NCBI GenBank assembly: GCA_022578965.1
Contig: MU400529.1
Span: forward strand, 1 to 64,000
Direction: 5' to 3'
DNA length: 64,000 bases
Source of the DNA: Xylaria sp. FL1777
Taxonomy: Eukaryota; Ascomycota; Sordariomycetes; Xylariales; Xylariaceae
Shown piece by piece: positions 22,535-33,614 of this stretch. Made by a program: the position numbers and the translations under genes. The first letter of the stretch is position 1. Every line of letters begins with the position of its first letter. The notes under the pieces were generated by a model. It was not told the origin of the DNA. It did no database searches and saw only the letters and a list, made by a program, of their open reading frames with translations.

Positions 22535-22622
22535 TATATATATCACACCCAACGTGACATTACATCATGGCAATCTAGATGATTCCTCTAGTCTGAGGGG
22601 GGTGGCCGAAAACGACTCACCT

Positions 22623-22976
22623 CTACACCAAGTTCAACACCACGCCTCGACGGGTGCCTGCAGCATCTGAATGGATAGCTGCAGGAGTTCGGAAACTAAG
22701 AAGAGGAAAGAAATTCAAGACCTCGATGAGAATATCATACCTAGTTGGGATACGATTCTTAATATGTTTTCTGGTCTGTACGAGATAAGTACATAGGTGG
22801 AGTGTACATACTGCTAGGGATGGAAAACTGAATAGGGATAATATCACGATAGCCATAAAATGTTTCTCATTTTCGTCCAAGCTGTGTTCTCTAGTAATAT
22901 ATACTGATACACATCCATATTTAGATCTAAATTGTATGTATGTATCATTACCTTCTGCCGGCGATGTCACCGACAC
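22623..22976 (-). other. doubtful small open frame with hydrophobic segment
   Basis: An open stretch of 117 codons without an ATG at its left end (GTG). It contains a hydrophobic segment FMAIVILSLFSFPSLAVCTL and intron-like GTATGA...TTCTTAG spacing that is itself in frame. It may be an exon of an unrecognised gene on the strand opposite the kinase. I see no family and cannot fix its start. Confidence 0.2.
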
Positions 22977-23215
22977 ATTGCTTTCTTACAGCAGTGACTA
23001 TAACGTTCGTATCTATATCTGTATAGTAAACCAAGTACAAAGAAATTACTAGAGCCTTTCATTCAATACACTATTTAGGTCGAGCCCCATTTTCCGGCGA
23101 GAGTATAAAGACACTGCAGCTGCTTTGTATGGAAGTGAAGTTTCAGTCCCGGGGTAAACTTCCTATGAAATATTATGAGTATCACTTTAGTATTTTCGTC
23201 TGATATGAATATAGT

Positions 23216-23901
23216 ATGAGCTTCCAAAATAACCAAAACCTCGAATGGAACCCAGCTCCTGGTGCGCGCTTGCCTCTTGGAGGAGATGGTGCGACCCTGA
23301 CAAGTACGGCAAGTTTTGGAAAGGGTACACAAGATGATCCCCGTGTAAGTCTAGCTCTATGTGTACTTTAGATTAGGTCTTCTGACCAATAATAGATCTT
23401 GTACAGGTGTCCTGTCCAGTTTGAGGGCGCTGAACTGAACGAGTTTAATAAGTTCGTTGGAGAAAAATGTAAAGACTTAGGTTTTACCCACATTTGGATC
23501 AGGTAAATACCCCTTCTAGATTTATCATTAATTGAAATTGCCTGATTAAATCCCTATCTAGAGCTTTTGTCCACGACTGGAAAACTAAGCGCGACAAGAT
23601 AACGGCTTCCAGGACAGGAGGGATTCAAAAAGGAGAGGATCCTCACATTACGGTTTATTTGGGCGATCGGCCAGATTGGATCAACGCCCACGGAGATATA
23701 TATGTTGATACAAGGATAGTCAGGGAAGGGAAGATAATGCCAATAGGTTTGATGAGAATAGAAAAAATGAAGCCACAAGACGATAAACCTCCTCGGAACC
23801 CAAGGCTATATGTGTGGACTGAGAAAGATACTGGGCGGACCACACATAAACACGACACGGCTATGGCATCAAGTAACTGGAGAAATACTATGAAACGATG
23901 A
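23216..23901 (+). CDS. kinase-associated small protein of unknown family, copy 1
   Basis: Three exons, 23216-23344, 23396-23502 and 23562-23901, with 51- and 59-nt introns, 191 aa. The first acceptor must be AATAG before ATCTTG, because the next AG opens a stop. Conserved blocks shared with 45250-45974 are FGKGT-like, ILYRC, QF-G-ELNEFN, FTHIWIR, VHDWKT-RD-IT, GED-HIT-YLG, DWIN-HGD-YVD, MP--LM, PPRN-RL and AMAS--WR. There is no signal peptide or membrane helix, so it is probably soluble and cytosolic. The HITVYLG block faintly resembles the H-x-T motif of 2H phosphoesterases, but only one such motif is present, so I do not assign that fold. It follows the kinase by 835 bp on the same strand. 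Confidence 0.82.
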
Positions 23902-24743
23902 CATAGGCTTATCATAATCTATCTGTTGATCTTATTGAATGTTGTTCAACATAGTTATAGCGAAATAAATGATGTTTTGGACATTTCATTATCTCTTTCT
24001 TTATAGTCAAAGTCTACTATTTTCACCAAACTTCATGATAATACCTAGGGTGCGTTGGTTTGTGGGTAGTAAACAACAGTTAACATGAATTAATAGGGTC
24101 CTACTAATTTTGTAACGCTAGATATGCAGGATAACTCATGATTCTCACATTATTTATTTGTTAGTTATTGTCTCTGCAAGCAACTTCCCCCCATACCTTG
24201 AATTTGTTAGAAGATTTAATATTAGAGGAATTAAGTGATATTAGTTATTACATTAGTTAATAGTTTTTCCATAGAGGAATAAAGGTTTAGATGTAGCATG
24301 AAAGATATACATCACTTATTTACAATGAATTAAATTGTAACATCATTATATTTATTTCTAGTTAATATCGAGGAAAAAGGCCTTTGCAATTTAGTAAAAT
24401 CTCCTTTTAATGCTTACTTAGGAAGTAGTAGGTAGGTAACTTTGGCGTTGCCAATTTAGTACTGCTTATATGAATATAAGATTTTATGATTATTCATTTA
24501 AACCGCTCAGATTAACTCTTTGTGCGAATGTCAGATTACTTTAGGCAGACGACCTTGGTTTCAGCCCTTTACTTCTGTTGTCTTTAGTTATTTTGACGTG
24601 GTGGTATATCAAGCAACGCTTCCGCCTTTTTAAACCTCGCTACTATATCGCGGATATACACCCTCTCACTCTATCATATCAAGTATAGCCCGGTTGATCA
24701 ACGCATCTTCTAACTACCCTACATTTCTAAACCAAGCAAAGCA
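23902..24743. other. intergenic, strongly AT-rich
   Basis: No gene seen. Composition is markedly AT-rich (24060-24420). The last 100 bp look like a promoter for the following gene. Confidence 0.5.
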
Positions 24744-25991
24744 ATGGCTCGCAATCCAAGTTTGATATCTCTCGGTCTTCAAGACCTACCTATGGAGATT
24801 AACAACCCGATCAAATCCAATAGCGTGGCGAATTTTGATCCGGAAACGGTCAAAAAGGATGCGTTGAACACTCGAATCGTAGTGCATAGTCGCTTTCCTC
24901 AGCTCGTGCAGCAATTCCTCGAGCACAAGAAGCTTCATGGCAGTACCCCTGAAAAAGCAATATACCACGATAGATGGACCTGGCAGCAACAAGTAGCCCG
25001 CCTCATAGAGAAGCGAAGCCTGGCCTTTATTGGTGGGACTGACTTTACCGTGCTGCGGAGCGGCGAGCATATCGGTAGTGCGTATATGGAGTGGGACCGC
25101 GTTGGAACAGAGGAAGAAGGCCAGAACAGGCATCTGTTTCTCAAAGATTACCTCAGCTACGATGAGATAATGCTTAGCAGCTTGATAGGCGTGAGCGGCC
25201 CTAGCTTCTTCATCAATGACGGGCGGAGGACCAACGTAGGGAACCCGGGTAAGGCAGGTGATTTTGAGCCGCGCGGCGTTATCGTCGGACTGGTTGGGCC
25301 CCGTTTTGAAAGGAAGGATAGAATGGACTCGGCCTTCGTACTAAAGGATTCTCGCAATCCGAGACAGCACCCTGAACTCAGGGGTATATTCCTTGATTTC
25401 TTTGGGCGGAGCAAAGATAGATCGTCGGCTTTTGATGAAGGTATCTACATGGCGAGAATACGCATTGCTGCTGACATTTTGTTCCTTGAGGCCAGCCAGC
25501 GGGCGAAGGCCGTGGGGAAAAAGGCCTACGTTTACGTGGTTGGCCTCGGCCTTGGCGTCTGGGCCTGGCGTGGTATAGGCAATCAAGCCTTGCTTTATGT
25601 TGAGGCGTTCATCGAATCGCTTAACCAGCTTGGTGATAGCCTTTCCCACATAGGGACTGTAGAGTTTGCTTGGATCGACAAGGTTCTGGGTTTTGAGCAC
25701 CGTTTGATGCCTTTTGGTACCTCCCAAACGGTCATTGATGTGAGGTTCTCCCGCCGCAATCCGGCAGAGAAGCTCCATGGCGTTGATGAAAACCAGTTAC
25801 TTGTTCTGAGCTACGCCTGGGATGGAAATGCATTTCCTGGAAATGAATATTGGGTCGGTTCTCTTGCAGGCTCAGGAGACCCCGCAGCAGCCTGTATGTC
25901 GACGATCAGTGAGCTTCATAACCCCATGGTTAATCCTGGGTTTCTCGATCGCGTAGAAGTTCTCGATGGGGGCGTCGGTAGTTCTGGTTGA
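24744..25991 (+). CDS. uncharacterised protein, possibly DUF4804 family
   Basis: Single exon, ATG at 24744, 415 aa. No signal peptide and no clear membrane segment. Distinct blocks are RSLAFIGGTDFTVLRSGEH, MLSSLIGVSGPSFFINDGRR, KKAYVYVVGLGLGVWAW, VIDVRFSRRNPAEKL and SYAWDGNAFPGNEYWVGSL, the last followed by SGDPAAACMSTISELHNP. The Gly-rich VVGLGLGVW and the GNEYW block look like ligand-binding loops. From memory the C-terminal pattern resembles proteins catalogued as DUF4804, including bacterial ones, but I could not check. It lies on the same strand 842 bp after kinase-partner copy 1; copy 2 has no counterpart beside it. Function unknown. Confidence 0.8.
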   Translation: MARNPSLISLGLQDLPMEINNPIKSNSVANFDPETVKKDALNTRIVVHSRFPQLVQQFLEHKKLHGSTPEKAIYHDRWTWQQQVARLIEKRSLAFIGGTDFTVLRSGEHIGSAYMEWDRVGTEEEGQNRHLFLKDYLSYDEIMLSSLIGVSGPSFFINDGRRTNVGNPGKAGDFEPRGVIVGLVGPRFERKDRMDSAFVLKDSRNPRQHPELRGIFLDFFGRSKDRSSAFDEGIYMARIRIAADILFLEASQRAKAVGKKAYVYVVGLGLGVWAWRGIGNQALLYVEAFIESLNQLGDSLSHIGTVEFAWIDKVLGFEHRLMPFGTSQTVIDVRFSRRNPAEKLHGVDENQLLVLSYAWDGNAFPGNEYWVGSLAGSGDPAAACMSTISELHNPMVNPGFLDRVEVLDGGVGSSG

Positions 25992-26643
25992 GAGAAGTCA
26001 ACGATTATATTTTAGGGTATGCGGGAATGATTGACAGAACGGCGGCTCAGAATATGACTATCCGCATTATTTCTGTGTCTTGTCCACCGTATAACTTAAT
26101 ACGAACTAACGATGGGTTATGTCTAACGCCGAACGCTTAATGAAAAGAATATGATGTAGACAGCGTTCATATATCGGATTACCAAGACGGTCATGTCCGA
26201 ATCTTGTGGATTGTCTATATACAGTATACTGAAGTGGAACGAAGATACTCCGAGGGATAGCTTCTCATTCGTATACAAGGAGATAGGCTACATCATACGT
26301 TTCCCATTAAACCTGAGTAATTAGGAGACAATTAAATAGAACGTAGTTGAATCAAATGACTAATAACCAACCGCCCGGCTAGTTGTTGGCTAAAGTTGAA
26401 GGCATCGCGAGAAACAGAAAGAAGAAGACCGTACACTATTTTGAGCAAAATACCTAGGCTCAGCCACCTTAACCACTCACACCATTCTGCTTCATTATAT
26501 ATGAGTTATTTCAAATCCATATGATTAGGCAAAGATGATCTAAACATTTGACCCTTCCTGGTGCAATCGGGAACTCATTTCCCAGCATTACTCGTCGTGC
26601 CACACGGCTTACATGGACCCTATTCCAGTCATCTGATTGCAGC
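25992..26643. other. intergenic, convergent 3' ends
   Basis: Spacer between the convergent 415-aa protein and the SDR. No further gene seen. Confidence 0.5.
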
Positions 26644-27537
26644 TTATAACTTCACTTCCAAATACTCTGTGATCCCCATTCTCCTGTACATGTTCGCTTT
26701 GTTGTTGTCTAAAACGGCAGCAGCAACATTGGCGCCAATCTTTGTCGGATCTGGGCATATCCTGAATGGCTTCTCGCCCCGGGGGAGCCTCGCAAGCTCA
26801 ACCAGCGCGTCGGCAACAACCTGGGGATCCGCGCCCGGGGGGACTAAAGCCTCCGTACCAGTCATCGTCCGTTCGCTGAGGCCTTTCGTCGGCCCGTCCT
26901 CGTATTCCTGCGCAACTTCCGGGCGGCCGGGCTTCGCCGCGTCGGGGAAGTGATTTGTCCCCTTCGTAAACACCCCCGGGCTTATTATCGTAGTCTCGAT
27001 GCCCCAGGCCGTCAGTTCGGCGGCATAGCCCTGGGCAAGGTGATCCTGTGCTGCCTTCGCCGCGAAATAGCCGGCTAGATACGGGGTGCTGCCGCCGTAA
27101 GTCGACGAGCTCCCGATCCAGACGAGGTGGCCCCGACGTGCGCGCCGCATGTGTGGTAGAACGGCCATATTCAGCCGATGGGAGCCTACCACATTGACGT
27201 CGTAGAGACGCAGGTACTGCTCCGCGGTGAAACTCTCCGCAGGACCGTAGTTCATGTGTCCTGCGTTATGCACAACAACATCAATGCGTCCTGCTCTGTC
27301 GAGTACGTGCTTCACAGCGGCATCAACCGAGTCTTGAGATAACAGGTCGAGGGTCACTGTACGTAGGTCCGCATTATGTTCATGTGCGAATGTTGCGGCC
27401 TCCTCCTCGTATTTGGAAGTATTGCCGTCGTGGGAGTACATCCCCGCGAACACCGTGTGTCCCTCTCTGGCTAGGGCCCGGGCGGAGAGGGCTCCAAAAC
27501 CCGTCGAGGCTCCCGTGATCAGGTAGATTTGAGACAT
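26644..27537 (-). CDS. short-chain dehydrogenase/reductase
   Basis: Single exon, ATG at 27537, 297 aa, a usual length for classical SDRs. It has the cofactor motif TGASTGFG (residues 8-15), the NAG motif (DVVVHNAGHMNYG), catalytic Ser in WIGSSSTYGG, and the YxxxK pair as YFAAK. ISPGVFTKG is the usual PG motif after the active site. It reduces or oxidises an unknown alcohol/carbonyl substrate with NAD(P)(H). It is more GC-rich than its AT-rich surroundings, which may reflect strong codon bias or a separate history. No biosynthetic partner lies directly beside it. Confidence 0.92.
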   Translation of the reverse strand: MSQIYLITGASTGFGALSARALAREGHTVFAGMYSHDGNTSKYEEEAATFAHEHNADLRTVTLDLLSQDSVDAAVKHVLDRAGRIDVVVHNAGHMNYGPAESFTAEQYLRLYDVNVVGSHRLNMAVLPHMRRARRGHLVWIGSSSTYGGSTPYLAGYFAAKAAQDHLAQGYAAELTAWGIETTIISPGVFTKGTNHFPDAAKPGRPEVAQEYEDGPTKGLSERTMTGTEALVPPGADPQVVADALVELARLPRGEKPFRICPDPTKIGANVAAAVLDNNKANMYRRMGITEYLEVKL

Positions 27538-29830
27538 TGAATATTGATTCTCTTGGTTTGATGATAATGGCGTGTGCTACGATGGTGGTTATACCTTTGA
27601 GCTAGTCATCCAAGGAGTTGCGTGGCAAAATCATGTTTTATATTGATATACGTATTCTAAAGCGAGACCATCCTACCAGGATAGATGGAATCATTGTATA
27701 TCAAATGAAGCTCCATGTGTGGCCCTCCGGTATAGAACGTCGTGGTGGCCGTTTGCTTCTGCTGGGGTGCGATCGGGAATACAGCATGTATCGCCTCAGC
27801 TCCGAGTCGGGTTTAAGATATCCGACCAGAAACTTACAACAAATGCCAGCAAGTTGAGAAAGTCGTGGCCTTTGAATAAGGGTTGAAAGCCGAATCATCA
27901 GTTCGTTGACCCGGAGATATATATGACAATAACACCGAGCTCACTCAGGAGCCGGCTTTCTGCGATTCGCAAAACCACCCCAGCCGGACATACCGGACCC
28001 CAAGACGCGAACGTGCTATGAATGTGTCGGTAGTGGGAGAAATATAGACTTCTCCAACGAGTTGTCTTTGCTGGCAACACGCACAACTTATTTTTTTTTC
28101 TGGACTACCCTCTCAATTGGGGGCCGGGTGTCTTCATGTTAATATCGCGAGGAGCTTTCTGCCCTCGCGATTGGAGTTCCACTGACTATCAACAGAAACA
28201 GAAACACCAAACCCTTTCTTCCCCTTCTTTCTACCACACACTATGATATCAGCTCCCCAAAACGGAACATTATGCCTATATTATTGCAGCCGCCTTTCCG
28301 CGTGAGTGAATGGAGCTGTTGGAGTATCTGGTCATTCTCAGTCAGCGAACTGTAGCACTGCGTACACGTGCCAGGCCATTCATTGTAGGCGACCGATATT
28401 CGTGACGGTGCGTGCAGCGGCGTGTCCCTGCATGGAGATGTTTCTGCTGCGTACATGGAGCTCTGACGCGGGCGAAATATCTACCGCGGCTCTCTCTACG
28501 AATCCGGGGAGAAGGAAGAATTAGGGACTCCAGGACTGTCCAGGGGTCTACGCAGTACTGCGTAGGGATGGAACCCCTACCGAGGTAACGTACCGGGGAG
28601 ACGAAGCACAATAATGCCTTTCCTCCAAATCTCTAAAAAAACCCACCTAAAAAAGGACTTGTGTTAACAGGTATCTAACAGTCTAAAACTTAAACCTTCA
28701 AACCACTACCGGCAATTCATTCAATAACCTCTCCTTCTTACTATTGATTTATTGGCGTGGATGGATGATAACTAAGTGTTTAAAACTTCGGGGAGCAACG
28801 AAGAGAGCGAGCGCGTGACAGTAATCGTCAATATTGGGACAAGAGGTAACCATCGGCTCTCGCTTGGATTGCCATATCCATCGTTTGACTGACCCCGCGA
28901 AACTCCCCCGGGTGGTACTTAGGTAACGCCTGAGATAGGTGCCCTATGAGAAGCATTGTAATAAGCAGCATGCAGGGCTGGGGTCCCCGGATGTCTACGT
29001 CTTAGGTGGGTTCAAACCCCGTCAGGTTACATCGCGGGCCTATCAGAATCTACCTAAGTCGAATTGCCTGAAGGGTGCTCCACCTGCAGGCGGGTTAGTG
29101 AGCGAGGAGGGACCTGGGGCGGATACTGGGCTGGTTGGCTGCCTTACCCGAGAATGGCCGAGGGGTGGAGGGGTTTGTTTTCAGTGAGGTAAGTACCTAC
29201 GTAGGTAGGTACACAGAAGCAGCCGCTGTCCGGACGCATGCAGGCAAGTAGTATACACCCATAGTTACAATGCATGGCTCTCTCATTTAGCTGAGTCGGC
29301 CCTCCGACGTCAGGATTTTCTCGTTACCCATACTACCATACTACCATACTACCTACCATACCACCTACATACTTATATATACTCGATCTCCTGCACATCA
29401 CCCAACTGCTGACTACCAACCGACCAAAAGCAGCTTTGTGATCCCTCCACTCTACCTGTCGCTTCGATCAGTCGGCGCTGGGCGCCTTTTCTTATTTTCA
29501 TTTGCCCGAATACTAGACATTTTCCTTTAGAGGATGCACTTCACCGCCTCTTGACCTTTATCTCGTTTGGAGCTCAAACCAAGAATATACGAACGGCGGC
29601 ATTTCCAGCAATCAGCTCTCGCGCTTCTGACGATTTGCATTCCATCGCATCCCATTCCATTCTTCCTATTTGAACTGTCGAGGACCTGCCACAAGCTACG
29701 TGTGCCACTGAAGCTTCCGTATCGGAATCGTTACGTACCCTCAACCTTCACAATATCCGGCTCCACGATATACAACACATCCAGCAGCCAAACGGCCTGT
29801 CGATATCTCTGCCCCGGCAGCAACTAGAAA
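27538..29830. other. long intergenic region
   Basis: No gene recognised in 2.3 kb. It contains an 18-bp palindrome CTACGCAGTACTGCGTAG at 28548, the palindromic cluster GTACCTACGTAGGTAGGTAC near 29190, and CT/AC-rich promoter sequence before 29831. Confidence 0.5.
28548..28565. repeat. 18-bp palindrome containing TACGCAGTA
   Basis: CTACGCAG-TA-CTGCGTAG is a perfect palindrome. Its half is the intergenic word TACGCAGTA, which recurs at 4301, 11066, 40635, about 62694 and 63518. Confidence 0.85.
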
Positions 29831-30343
29831 ATGCCCTCACAACGACCATTCTTCCTGGCTTCTTTGCTAGCCGCCTTTCGGCAACAACCGCCCTCCCTAT
29901 CCGCCGCCGCGCCCCAGCCCAACAAGCACACACATCCGCACGCCACCGCACAGTCATCGTCCGGCAGCGCATCATATAGTTCTTCGCCATCTTCTTCGCA
30001 GGCGCGGTCTATCTCTTCCTCATCGCCCTCTCATCCCCAGAGCTCAACACAGACCACGTCATCCCCTCCACCCCAGCGGACAGGCGGTAGCGGCAGCGTG
30101 ATGAGCCAGCTCCCGCCACTACACTCGTCCCGCTCTATTTCGGGAGCAGGTGGCCGTGGAAGCAGCTCAGCCCACCGGCGCGGCAGCGACAGCAGTAGTG
30201 AGGGCTTCCGTGACGTGCTGGGCGCTGACAAGTGGTATATCGGGGGCCGCACGGCTGCCGGCGAGGAGAAGTTCTTCAAACTGGGAGTCGTGAAGCGCGT
30301 GCGTAGCCAGGACCGGCTTAGTCTAGATCGCTTGAGTTTGTGA
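29831..30343 (+). CDS. small Ser-rich conserved fungal protein
   Basis: Single exon, ATG at 29831, 170 aa. Residues 20-115 are low-complexity Ser/Pro/Gln. The last 50 residues form a compact block, GFRDVLGADKWYIGGRT-AGEEKFFKLGVVKR, and end in the internal repeat DRLSLDRLSL. I recall a C-terminal block like this (W-IGG-T-GEE-F-KL) in other ascomycete small proteins, but no function. A weak N-terminal hydrophobic stretch (FFLASLLAAF) might be a targeting signal. Convergent with ALG10. Confidence 0.7.
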   Translation: MPSQRPFFLASLLAAFRQQPPSLSAAAPQPNKHTHPHATAQSSSGSASYSSSPSSSQARSISSSSPSHPQSSTQTTSSPPPQRTGGSGSVMSQLPPLHSSRSISGAGGRGSSSAHRRGSDSSSEGFRDVLGADKWYIGGRTAAGEEKFFKLGVVKRVRSQDRLSLDRLSL

Positions 30344-31065
30344 GATGCCTATCCATCCTTTGGGGGTGTAGGAATCCGGAAGTCTAAAGAGGCAGATGAG
30401 GGTCGAAAAGGGGCTTGGGGATTCATGACATGCATCGAGTCGCACTTCGGTGCCCCCTGATCCTTTACCTAAGGAAGCGGGGGGAACTTCGTCAGGTAGA
30501 GAAGATTCAGAAACAGAAGATGGGTGGTACACGCTCAACTTGATTAAACGAACAACAATGGTAACACCATACAGGCATGAGCTTGGATACAGGGTTGGAC
30601 ATTGGGGGACACGAATGGAATGAGACATAAAGATGTTGGGTTATTTCTTATGGCAAACTGGACATGGCGCAACATGGTTCTTTAATTGGGATGGTGTTAC
30701 ACGGTTGGGCCAGAGGATGCATCAAGAAAAGCAAATTTCTTTCGCGGAATTGGGCGTGTTCTGTGACGAACACCACCCCACTCCTTGCGAATATGTCAAA
30801 TACATATAAATCATACAACAACACCATTGCGATATCAGTATTTGAAAACAAGGCTCTATGCTCTAAACTATAGACCTTATCGCATGGGCTTGGGTCAATA
30901 ATTCGGACGATTTTCGACTGACTTGAGCATCATATGCATGATGAAATCAGCTTCTGCTGCCATCTGCCCCCCTTTTCTCTGTGATAATTGACATCAGAGA
31001 AACAGTGGCGGAATCGGCAAGACACGGCTTTTATCCTACTTCCCCATTTCCCCCGATCTTCGTAA
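30344..31065. other. intergenic, convergent 3' ends
   Basis: Spacer between the small Ser-rich gene and ALG10. No convincing coding sequence; open frames near 30323-30873 have no domain. Confidence 0.5.
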
Positions 31066-33212
31066 TTACCACATAAACCGCTGCACCCGTCCCTCGTCCT
31101 GGAGCGTGCCGTCCGGTGCCCGCCAGTAGAACGGCCGCGTCACGAACACGTACATGGTGACTGCGTTTATGAGCACAAACCAAGCTGTCTCGACCAATAG
31201 TATATGTACGTCTGTACTGCGGCCTTTGCTGCCTTGTATAAACCGCTTCGGTTCCTTGGTGTCAGTACCCGCAGCCGACGTCCGGGGTGGTGGGGATAGA
31301 GACGATATAGATGTAGCAGGGACGAGGAGGCGCCAGAAGACCCATGGTAAGATGAAGTACCGCGGCTCAACGAGCGGTGCCGTCATAAGCGAGAGTGTGG
31401 TTGCGACGAAGAGGATCAGCACCGTTGAGGTGGGCGGCGATTCTAGTTCTGCTTCGGCTTTAGCTAGAGCCTGGGGCTGTGAAGATACCCCCCTTCTTGT
31501 GTTGGGATGGGATGAAGAAGGTATCTTGGGTGAGATAGGAGTAAATGGTGATCGTATCCAATTCTCTTGAGCGGGGCGGGATGCTTCAGAGCCCTGCAAG
31601 ACAACCCAACACAACCAGGCGCAGACGATATAAACGGGCGCGAGAGCGTAGCGGATCCACCATGCTCTTAAAATGCTGTACCGGAAGACGTAGAAAATGT
31701 AGTGTCTATTGTCGGCGAGAGTAAAGGGGTGGACAATGGTGTTGAATCGTACTATGAGGAGTGCCACAGCTAGGGCACCAGAGCTGACCAGGGCCGTGAT
31801 TGCTAAGTGAACTAAAGATAGGCGATTAAGATATCCTGCAGAAAATTGTTGGCCCGTCCGGGATCTTAATATCCGGTACGCGGCAATTGCTGAATTGAGT
31901 AGCTGGGGAATGAAGAGAGGCGCGGAGAAGAACGTGAAGAAAGGCCATATATAAAGCAGCTGTGCGAGATGTAGAGTAGCGACATGGTTGGATTTATCTC
32001 CTATATTAAATTAGCTTGAGTAGACATACAGAACGTAGGAAACTCGAGTTTACCTAGTACCACCCCGCCGTTCCAGGCTACGAAGGCAACAAACGCGGCC
32101 AGTATGACTCCGTGAGGCCACAGAAATCTACGCAGCACTGTCGAAAGATTACATATTGCGGCAATGCCAAGGCTGATTACACAAAGAACGATATCTGTAC
32201 TCGTCAGTAAACTCCTCCTGGGGAAGCGGTTATGACCTACCAATAGGCTGCGCGAGGCTTAGCGAGACATCATGTATATCTCCAAGTGAGTATCTCCAGG
32301 CATAAAACTTGATTTGTTCGGATGCGGTTTGGAACTTTGGTATTTCTATAGGCTCTGGATTTAACGTCTTGATAGCATGAATAACCTCCAATCCGCCCAT
32401 ATAGACCACAACCCAGAATATGTTGGTCTGTCGGAAAGCGAGGGCGATGGCGCCAAGAGAAAGTGAGTAGACATCGTTGAGAAACGATGGCTGTTTCGTG
32501 CCTACTCTTGTGAGGTGGTTCGCATACGCGAGTAGAACCACGAGTGTCGATGAAGGATCAGTGTAGTATAGCCCCGAGAAGAAAAACAGCACTGGGAAGA
32601 GGCCAATGTTGATCCCCGTCACTATATCGCGGGCTGTAATCTGGCGATCGGCGTCAGCCTTCCCAGGAAGCTGGGTCAAGCGTGCTCTACAAACAAGGAC
32701 CAAGACTGAGATGCATGAGACGACGACCACATTAAAACTGCGAAGATTGTATATGGAACAGGGAAGACCCAATAGTCGGTTGAAGATGATAGTTGAGATA
32801 TACCTAATCGTATGAGCTGTTGCTGACTGACCAAATGGTGTTGCGATGCTTAGAACTCACAGTCCAGGGGGTGTAGTTATCTTATCGTCCCATTCAAGAT
32901 ATCTCCCCTGGCAGTAGACCTGGGCTTGGGGGATATGGAAGACCTCGTCCTAGAGAAGCACACATCAGTTCACAACCAATGAGATTGAGGTTGAGAGAAT
33001 CGTACCAAGTATGGCTCAGGCAGGTTGTCGGTAACGGTGAGGAGCCATGAGAGCGCTAAAGGGGTGACGCAGGAGAGCACAATGAAACCCCCAAGAAGTG
33101 AGCCTCTCGATCGGGAGGACCTGGTAAATAAATACGCAACGATGAATAAGATTGAGAAGCGTATAAGCCAAATCCCTAGTGATGGCTCACTAGTGGCTGC
33201 AGTGGCGCTCAT
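31066..33212 (-). CDS. ALG10: ALG10 dolichyl-P-Glc alpha-1,2-glucosyltransferase
   Basis: Five exons, 33212-33006, 32949-32861, 32803-32241, 32194-32054 and 32000-31066, total 644 aa, all phases consistent. The short second exon gives the diagnostic ALG10/DIE2 block: [17 protein letters not shown], then [13 protein letters not shown] after the next join. This luminal loop follows the first membrane helices and contains the conserved acidic pair. Further motifs are [12 protein letters not shown] and the C-terminal R-F-MW end. The protein is a multi-spanning ER enzyme that adds the third, terminal alpha-1,2 glucose to the dolichol-linked oligosaccharide before transfer to proteins. A Ser/Pro-rich insert (near 31470-31560) lengthens a loop relative to yeast. 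Divergent with the DHODH gene. Confidence 0.95.
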
Positions 33213-33614
33213 ATTTGACGCATCGACTATGTATGGTTGAGCTGGACGGTGAAAGAAAATCTATTAAATCATAATACTGTAACTATTTTATTTTTATATT
33301 GATAAGGGAGAAAATGAGAGAAAATGTCCTTGACGGCAGGACATGTGTTTGCTATTGCTACTAGGTAGTGTTCGGAGCGAATTACTTCCCAATTGAGTAA
33401 GAAACACAATACCTCTAGATGTATCATGTAGGGTCACTGCTGCCATAGGTGTCAAGACACTGAGCGGGCCGCCAAACAGCTGTCACGGACGTCACCTCAA
33501 CTTCGATAGAGTCTCGAGCCACTCGAGCCGTTTGTGTCTTCTTGTCACCAAAAACCAGTCACTCTTTTACCAACGGCCATTGAGGGCTGTAGAGCCCAAG
33601 ATCCCACCACCACA
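33213..33614. other. divergent promoter ALG10 / DHODH
   Basis: About 400 bp shared by two divergent genes. I see no further coding sequence. In-frame sequence before 33615 opens only with GTG. Confidence 0.5.

Larger units (their letters stand above)
22381..23215. other. spacer between kinase and partner, copy 1
   Basis: Contains a hairpin at 22508-22534 and, on the minus strand, the 22623-22976 frame described separately. Its right end is the partner gene's promoter. Confidence 0.45.

Noticed and set aside
28975..29032. tRNA-like T-arm (GTGGG-TTCAAAC-CCCGT)
   Set aside because: No matching acceptor 5' strand, anticodon arm or D arm is found at the right distance.
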